Below, in pieces: positions 24,301 to 33,300 of a stretch of 64,000 bases of DNA. The position numbers were made by a program, and so were the translations under genes. Numbering within the stretch: position 1 is the first letter of the stretch; the number at the start of each line of letters is the position of its first letter. Source of the stretch: Anas platyrhynchos (taxonomy: Eukaryota > Chordata > Aves > Anseriformes > Anatidae); NCBI RefSeq assembly GCF_047663525.1, contig NC_092587.1:43050501-43114500 (forward strand), written 5' to 3'. The notes under the pieces were generated by a model that made no database searches, was not told the DNA's origin, and worked only from the letters and a program-made list of their open reading frames with translations.

Positions 24301-27300
24301 AGCCAGATGTGTCCCTATTTACCACAACCCTTTGAGCCCTGCCCGTGAGCCAATTGCTCACCCATCATGTGATGTTTTTGTTTAGCTGTATGCTGGACAT
24401 TTTGTCCAGTGGGATCCTATGGGAAACTGTGTCAAAAGCTTTACTGAAATCCAAAAAGATCACATCAGCTGGTTTCCCTTGATCACCTAGATGAGTGATC
24501 TCATCATAAAAGGAAATTAAATTTGTCAAACAAGACCTACCCCTTGTGAACTGCATTGTCCCCCAGGTGCACTTCAATAAATTCAAGGATCATAGAATCA
24601 TAGAATCATAGAATATCCTGAGTTGGAAGGGACCCTTAAGGATCATCAAGTCCAACTCTTGACACCTCACAGGTCTACCCAAAAGTTCAGACCATGTGAC
24701 TAAGTGCACAGTCCAATCTCTTCTTAAATTCAGACAGGTTCGGTGCAGTGACCACTTCCCTGGGGAGCCTGTTCCAGTGTGCAACCACCCTCTCTGTGAA
24801 GAACCCCCTCCTGATGTCAAGCCTAAATTTCCCCTGCCTCAGCTTAACCCCGTTCCCGCAGGTCCTGTCACTGGTGTTAATGGAGAAAAGGTCTCCTGCC
24901 TCTCGACACCCCCTTACGAGGAAGTTGTAGACTGTGATGAGGTCTCCCCTCAGCCTCCTCTTCTCCAAGCTGAACAGGCCCAGTGACCTCAGCCGTTCCT
25001 CGTACGTCTTCCCCTCCAGGCCTTTCACCATCTTCGTAGCCCTCCTCTGGACACTCTCCAACAGTTTCATGTCCTTTTTATACTGTGGTGCCTAGAACTG
25101 CACACAGTACTCGAAGTGAGGCCGCACCAGCGCAGAGTAGAGCGGGACAATCACCTCCCTTGACCTACTGCTGAAGTCCAAAAAAAATCACATCAGCTGG
25201 TTTCCCTTGGTCCACCATATGGGTGATCTTATCATAAAAGGAAATCAGGTTAGTTAGGCAGGACCTACCCTTCACAAACCCATGCTGGCTGGGACCAATG
25301 ACTGCTTTGTCCCCCAGGTGCGCCTCAATAAGTTCGAGAACCATCTTCTCCATGATTTTACCAGGCACTGACGTGGGACTGACAGGCCTGTAATTTCTAG
25401 GGTCTTCTTTCTGACCCTTCTTGAAAATCAGCACAACATTTGCCAGCTTCCAGTCTACCGGGACCTCTCCAAATTCCCAGGATCATTGAAAAATAATTGA
25501 GAGAGGTTCCGCGATGACGTCCACCAGCTCTTTCAGCACCTGGGGATGAATCCCATCCGGACCCATGGACTTGTAGGGATCCAGGTGGAGTAGCAAATCC
25601 CGCACACGTTCAGGGTCGGTTGGGAGTTTGTCATCCCCACCGTCCCAGCCCTCCAGCTCAGGGCGCCCTGGGTCCCGAAGCCCATCATCGGCATTGAAGA
25701 CAGAGGCAAAGAAGGCGTTAAGCGTCTCTGCTTTGCCTATGTCATTGTCTGTGAGGAGACCTTCCCTATCAAGGAGCGGCCCTATGTATTCTTTAGTTCT
25801 CCTTTTTCCATTCACATATCTAAAAAAACCCTTTTTATTTTCTCTCACAGACACAGCCATCTTCAACTCTAGGTGTGCTTTGGCCACGCGAATTTTCTCC
25901 CTACAAACACAAACAGCATCCCTGTATTCTTTCCATGACACCTGGCCCTCCTTCCAGTAGCGAAACACTCTCTGTTTCCGCCTAATCTCCATTAGAATGT
26001 TCCTGGTCAGCCACACCGGCCTCCTGCCCTGCCTGCCTGACTTGCAATATTTAGGAATTGCCTGATCTTGTGCTTCTAGGAGGCATCGCTTAAAGAATGA
26101 CCAGCACTGGTGGACATCGAGGCCTTCAAGAGCAGTTTCCCAGGGGACCTTGCTGACTAGTTCCCTGAGCAGCCTGAAGTCCGCTTTCCCCATATCTAGG
26201 GATGAGGTTTTGGTGGCACTTTTCCTTCTGTCACCGTAAATTTTGAACTCAACCACTTCATGGTCGCTATGACCGAGGCAGCCACCAATCACCACATCTC
26301 CCACCAGACCCTCTCTGTTTTCTAGCAACAGGTCTAGGAGGGCACCTTTCCTAGTTGGCTCCGTTAGCACCTGCACCAAGCAGTTATCATCTAGGTGCTT
26401 CATGAACCTCCTGGACTTGCTCGTGTCAGCCGTGTGGCACTCCCAGTTAACGTCTGGCAAGTTGAAGTCCCCCATAAGGACAAGGGGAGTTAATCTCGAG
26501 GCCTCTCTTAGTTCTGTAAAGAATAGTTTATTGGCGCTATCGTCCTGGCCAGGCGGTCTGTAATAGACTCCCACAACGACATCCCCTTTATTCGTTCGTC
26601 CCTTGATCCTTACCCAGAGGCTCTCAACTTTGCCATCGCCAACCTGAAGTTCCACACAGTCCAGCCCCTGCTTCACATACATCGCCACCCCACCACCTCA
26701 CCTACCCTGCCTGTCCCTCCTGAAGAGCCTGTAACCATCTATCGCAACACCCCAGTCACAGGACTCATCCCACCAGGTTTCGCTTATGCCGATGATGTCG
26801 TAGTTGCGGGACTGGGCCAGGACTTCTAGCTCATCCATTTTATTCCTCATACTGCGTGCGTTCGTGTAGAAGCACTTCAGGTGCGTCTCCTTACACTCAG
26901 CACCTTGTGGATCTAACCAAAGGACCTCACTGGCACACAGCCCCTCTGATTCTAGCGTACCATCCCTTAGGTCTTCACCGGCGTGCCTGGTTTTAGCCCC
27001 TTCCCCCTTTGACTCTAGTTTAAAGTCCTATCTATCAGCCCTGCCAACTCCTGACCAAAGATCCTTACCCCTCTCCGAGAGAGGCGCATCCCATCCGGTG
27101 CCATCAGGCCCGGTGTAGCATAGACCTTCCCGTGATCAAAGAACCCGAAGTTCTGCTGGTCACACCAGTGACCAGTCACACACAAGTTTATGTGAACAGC
27201 ACGCCTTTCAGCTTCGATTCCCCCTATCGGAAGGACAGAGGCAAACACAACCTGCGCCCCTGATCCTCTAAGTAGTCGCCCCAAATCCCTAAAGTCTCTT

Positions 27301-30300
27301 TTGATCGCCTTCAGACTTCTCATTGCTACTTCATCGCTACCAGCCTGAAAGACCAGAAGCAGGTAGTAGTCAGTGGGCCGTACCAGGCACTTGACTTTCT
27401 TGGCAAAGTCTCTCACCCAAGCCCCAGGGAGGCAACAGACTTCTCTGCGGGTTGGGTCCGGTCGGCATATCGGTCCCTCTGTCCCTTTCAGAAGGGAGCC
27501 CCCCATAACAATAGCCCTTCTTTCTTTTTTGAAGGATGATGTGGCAATGCGATGTGTAGGTCGCCTTGTCTTAGGCACCCCCTCCAACTGGGACGGGTTT
27601 TTATCTACTTTGTCATTCAGATTGTCTTGTTCTAGTCCTTCACATCGATTATTTAAGGGTAGATGAGAAGGTGAGGTGGGCAGAGAGAGGGCTCACCTAC
27701 CACCCCAAATAGGCACCTGCCTCCATTCCCCCCCTTGATCTAGGTCTCCTCCCGCTGCCTGGCAGGAGGAGGGAACCTCCATCTTCCGCATAACAGGAGA
27801 CGCCTGTGCTGCGGCAGGCTCGTGAGCCTGCCTCAGAGAGGGTAGAGTGCACCTCCACCAGTCAATTTCCATCTCTGATTCCCTGATGCTCCTGAGCCTG
27901 TTCACCTCCTCCCGGAGCACCGCTACCTGGCTGAGCAGTTCTTCAACCTGGGCACACCTCCCACAGGCATACCCACCACTGCTGTCGGAGACCGACAGAA
28001 GGCTGGGGCACACTCTGCAGCCCAGGACCTGGACGGCTGCGTGTTTCCCCGAGCCCTCCGTCTGAGTAGGTCGGATCAGGTCATCCACCTGCTCGCACCT
28101 CACGCACGCAGTGTCTCTGCCTCCCACCGATGGCAGCAGCAGGCTCTGACACTCCCTGCATCCGGTGACCTGAACCGCTGCATTCTTTAACGGGCAGTCG
28201 GTCTGGGTGTGTACCGACCTCCTGGAGAGCGCTCCGTGCCTGGTGGAGACCATTATCACCTAGCTAACGGCTGTCGTTAACAGGTGTTCGTATGGGAGGG
28301 GGTTGCTCTCCGCCCTTCCTGCTCGCCCTTCCTGCTCGCCCTTCCTGATCGCCAAGGATAATCTTCTCCATAATTTTACCATACACTGACATGAGACTGA
28401 CAGGCCTGTAGTTGCCAGGGTCCTCTTTCTTGCCCTTCTTGAAAATCAGTACAACATTTGCCAACTTCCAGTCAACTGGGACCTCTCCAGATTCCCAAGA
28501 CCATTGAAAAATAATTGAGAGAGGTCCTGCGATGATGTTAGCCAGCTCTCTAAGCACCCTGGAATGGATCCCATCTGGACCCATGGACTTGTATGGATCC
28601 AGGTAGGGCAGGAAATCCCGCACATGTTCAGGGTCAGTTGGGAGTGTATCATTCCCACCGTCACAATCCTCCATCTCAGGGCACCTGGGGTCCCTAAGCC
28701 CATCATCAGCGTTGAAGACAGAGGCAAAGAAGGCATTAGATGTCTATGCTTTGCCTATGTCCTTGTCTGTGAGGTGACCATCCCCGCTGTGAGAAATTAA
28801 GTTGTGCTTTTGCAGTAGAGAATTACTTTTCTGTATTCCAAGTAGTTGTGTAGTCATAATAAGGAGAAATGCTAAGTAAAGTGGACAGTAGAAGGCCTCA
28901 CTCTTCCAAAATAAGGTGGAAGCTTGAGAAAAACAGAATGAGCAGTGTGGGAACAGTACAGCAAAGATCACAGATTCTCAAAGCATAATAAAGGGGAAAA
29001 AAATGGGAAAACGGAGAAATTAAAGGGTTGAAAAAAAAAGAAAACTTGTACTTATATGGTGTAGAGGAGCGTTGAGTTGCTTGTGAACCTGTAGTACTCA
29101 GCCAATGAGGAAACAGGGGAGGTGATCAGGTGTTGAGCAATAGGGAATAAAAGGTTATGATTTGTTTACTATAACGTGCTCCTAATTGGCAGGACACCCA
29201 CCATTGCAATTGCGAATAAAATAGCTTCACAGAAGATCCTGTCTGAAGAACATTATTTGAGATTTTTCACACTATCAAGTAGCAGACCTATGTTTTCTCT
29301 GGTCCCTCCTTTTTCTATTCACATATTTAAAAAAAAACCTTTTTATTGTCTCCCACAGACCTGGGTGGCTTCAACTCTAACTGGGCTTTGGCTGCATGAA
29401 TTTTCTCCCTATGAACATGAACAGCATTTCTGTAGTCCTTCCATGTTGCCTGACCCTGCTTCCTGTAGCCATACACTTTATTTTTAATGCCTAAGCTCTA
29501 TAAGAAGAACCCTGGTCAGCTAAGCTGGCCTTCTGCCCCGCCTGCTTGACTTCTGATATTTTGGAATTGCCTGATCCTGTGCTTTTAGGAGGCAGTGCTT
29601 AAAGACTGACCAGCACTGATGGACAACAATACCTTCAAAAGCAGTTTCCAAGGAGGCCTTGCTAACTAGTTCCCCGAGTAGCCTGAAGTCTGCTCTCCCC
29701 ATATCCAGGGCTGAAGTTTTGGTGGCAGTTTTCCTCCTGTCACCAAAAATTTTAAACTCAGCCACTTCATGGTCACTATGACCAAGACAGCCGCCAATTG
29801 CCATGTCTCCCACCAGACCCTCTCTGTTCTTCAGCAACAGATCTAGGTGGGCTCTTTTCCTAGTTGTCTCCCTTAGCACCTGCACCAAGAAGTTATCACT
29901 GAGGTGCTTTAGGAACCTCCCAGACCTGCTCATTTCAGTCATTGTGGTAATCCCAGTTGACGTCTGTCAAGTTGAAGAAGTCCCCCATAAGGACAAGGGC
30001 AGCTGATCTCAAGGTGTTTCTTAGTTTCTCAAATAATAATTCATCAGTGTCAGCAGTCTAGCTGGGTGGTCTGTAATAGACTTTATTTGTTTGTCCCTTA
30101 ATCCTTACCCAGAGGCTCTCAACTTTGCCATTGCCAGCTGCAAGCGCCATACAGTCCAGACCCTCCTTCGTGTACATTGGCACCCCACCACCTCGTCTGC
30201 CCTGCCTGTGCCTCCTGAGGAGCCTGTAACCATTACTGCAACACACCAGTCACAGCACTCATCCCACCAGGTTTCGCTGAAGCCGATGGTATTGTATTTC

Positions 30301-33300
30301 TGGGACTGAGCCAAGACTTCTAGCTTATTCTGTTTATTCGTCATACTGAGTGTGTTTGTGCAAAAGCACTTCAAATGCACCTCATTGTACACAGCACTCA
30401 TAGAGTAGACTGAAGGACCTCAGTAGCACGCAGTCCCTCTGATTTTATTATAGCATTAAAGCACTATCAGAGGGACAGAGGCAAACATGACCTATGCCCC
30501 TGATCCTTTAACCAGTCACCCCAAAGCCCTAAAGACCCTTTTGATTGCTCTTGGACTTCTCCTTGCTACTTCATCATTACTGGCCTGAAAAAACAGTAGT
30601 GGGTAGTAGTCAGAGGGCCGTATCAGGCGAGTGACTTTCCTGGCAATGTCTCTTACCCACGCCCCAGGGAGGCAGCAGATTGCCCTGTGGGTTGGGTCTG
30701 GACAGCATATCAGGCCCTCTGTCCCTTTCAGAAGGGAGTTCCCCATGACAACAACCCTACTTTCTTTCTTGATAGAAGATGTAGTGATGTGAGGGGTAGA
30801 TTGCCTTGCCTTAGGCACTCCTTCCAACCATGATGGGCTTTCGTCTACATCACTGTTTTGACTGTCAAGTTCTGGAGCCTCATACCTGTTACGTAAGGTT
30901 AGTCAGGAAGGTGAGGTGGGCAGGGAGAGGGCTCACCTACCACCCAAGCAGAAACCTTCCCCCCTTGTCTTAGGTCCCCCTCCTACTGCCTGGTGGGATG
31001 GGGGAACCTTTGTCTATTGTGCAGTGGCTGCCTGGTGGGATAGGGGAGCCTTTGTTTCTTGTGTGGTGGCTGGCTAATGAGTCTGCCTCAGGGTGGGTAG
31101 AGTATGCTTTCACCGGTCAATTTCCCTCTCTGACCCCCTGAATTTCCCTCTCTGACTCCTCTCTGACTTGATTTCCTGTAATGTACCCTACACCTTGAGC
31201 TGCACTCCAAGACAAATCTGTCTTGGATCTCAAGCCTATCTATGAAAATGGAACCAAATAGGAGAATGAAAGTTTGGACCATCCTGCAGAACAGTTCTGA
31301 TAGCCAAGGTTGAATATGTTTTCATGACAATTGCAGAAACACATGATTTCTCCCTCATACGTATTCTTAAAATAAAGATTCATGGTACCTGTTGCAGTTC
31401 TCCAGAAATTGTAGTCAAACCTCAACATTGTCATACCAAACTCTCTTCTCACTGCCCATCAGTCCATTGGGGAAGAAAGAAATTATGACACATTACAGTC
31501 AGTAAGAAAGAAAATATTCATTAAAGACCTATGAAATGCATAAACTAAAATTCCTCCCTCCAGTTCTTTATCAGCTTCTAGCTTATTTAAACAAACAAAC
31601 AAAAAAAAAAACAACTATGGACCAAAACTTCTAAAGACTGTGTTTTGCCAGGTAGGTGGTTTGTGATTTTCTGAGTATAAGGACAGGGTGGAGCTAGCAC
31701 TGCAAATAAAATACTGTCAAAGTGTAAAAGCTGTATGCTATATGATGCAGATTAAACAGCTTCCGTAAGCTGGCTCTGGGTTCCCAATAGAGCCCCCGCA
31801 AATGTTGGTACTAAGCCAGAGACACCCTTGTTTGGCTTGTTTGTAACCTCCTGTCCAACCTGTACTAGCATACACTAGATGCAATTGATCATCAGGGTCC
31901 TCATTGGTTTTAGGGCAGAAAAGGGACTGCTCTCCGTAGGGCATTAGTGCCAGCCACCAGCAGGTGAAGAACCTGCAAATGACTCAGTCCTCCCTCCTTT
32001 GGAAGCAAGGCTCAGCAAGGACGTGGAAGCATGGAGAACCCATACCAGTCCTGGGGAAAGCACTATTCTCTCAACATTTTCAGTGTATCCCAAGGTTAGG
32101 GAAATCATCTGGAGACAGTATCCCTAAAACAGAGGTGAGCTTTCAGAAGGTTGCAGACAGGACATTGATATTTCTTCTCTGGGGACTCTCACCACTCATC
32201 AGATCCCAGTGTTAGCCCTGTGCTATCTCACACAGCACACTCCTGCCAGACTGAGGACAGAAGGAAAAGGTGTGACAAAAGACACCTGCAGGTTAGGGAG
32301 GAACAGAGTTTGCAGAACTGGTAGAGAAACAGAGTGAGAAGGCTGGAGAAGTGAGGGAGCTAGGGAGAGCACGCATACCAGACAGTTGTGGTAGGAGGGA
32401 GAGGGAACAGAGTCCCAACCAGCTCTCCCACCTACCTGTGGCCAGAGTACATTTTTCAGGCTTAGCACAGTTATTTCTGCTGAGGCATGCTCAAAGGATT
32501 GGCTTGCAGGTCCCTGGCAACAAGGAGGCAGACCCAGGCCTTTCCTTGCTGAAAGAGGAATGTGGTCAAATCCTCTACTGTGTTTCTGTCCCACAAAGCT
32601 CAGAGCTATGAGGAAGGGCTGTGCCTTCCCTGGCTCCAGCGCCAAAGGCTGTGGAGAAAGTGTGTTTGTTCCTGTGTGCGCGTTGCACCAAGTATATGGT
32701 TCCCGGACACCCCTGCACAAACCTGGCCAGAAATATTCCCAAGTAGCTGTCAGCAATGCTAGAGCTTGCCTTGGCCTACGGGTCCCTAGCTTCTGCTACT
32801 GAAGGCATGGTGGGAAGTTGGGGGAATCTTACAATGCTCTTTTGAAAGAAGAAACCTGGTACACATATGGGCACCACGAAAACTTATGCCCCAAACTGTA
32901 CTGTCACAGGAAACCTTTTCTTGCTTGCTTGTTTGCTTTCCTTCCTTTTAGGGTTAAGCATGTCTATGTCCCAGCCCATGCATGCCAAGGCTGGGCCGTG
33001 CAGGGGATGGCACTAGGCCAGAAACCAGTTGTGTTGTATTTTTCTCGGTGGTACTGCCAGCCTCAACAAGCTATGGTCTTAGAGTAGGTAACAGTCCACA
33101 TGGATCTGCTTTTATTTCTGGAAAGAGCCTTCGAGTTTCCCTTCCAGCCAAAGAGGTGACTATTGTCCTAACACCCCCTGCCATAGAAGCTGGGAACATG
33201 AAGGACTGGGAACATGTAGAACTGCAGGGGCCATAACTTTGGACCACCAGAATGAGGATATTTTCTGGTTGCCTGACTCACCTAAATTCTTTTTCCAACT

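Larger units (their letters stand above)
24591..28352 (-). mobile_element. Younger CR1 inserted into the older CR1, 5'-complete with internal deletion
   Basis: Its 3' end is three ATAGAATC units from 24,591. The 5' end at about 28,352 is just after ORF1 and a short 5' leader, so the copy appears 5'-complete. Near 25,170 the sequence jumps from the ORF2 C-terminal region straight to the DVIF segment of the RT, so roughly 0.7 kb including the catalytic ADD box is missing. CAAGGAT flanks both ends (24584-24590 and 28353-28359). Confidence 0.88.
22449..33281 (-). other. Intron of the Mieap_C-like gene, mostly nested repeats
   Basis: The 10.8-kb intron contains a repeat nest from 23,310 to about 31,165. 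The parts outside the nest (22,449-23,309 and 31,166-33,281) show no exon or recognised repeat beyond short (CAAA)n at 23,118 and 31,588. Confidence 0.6.
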
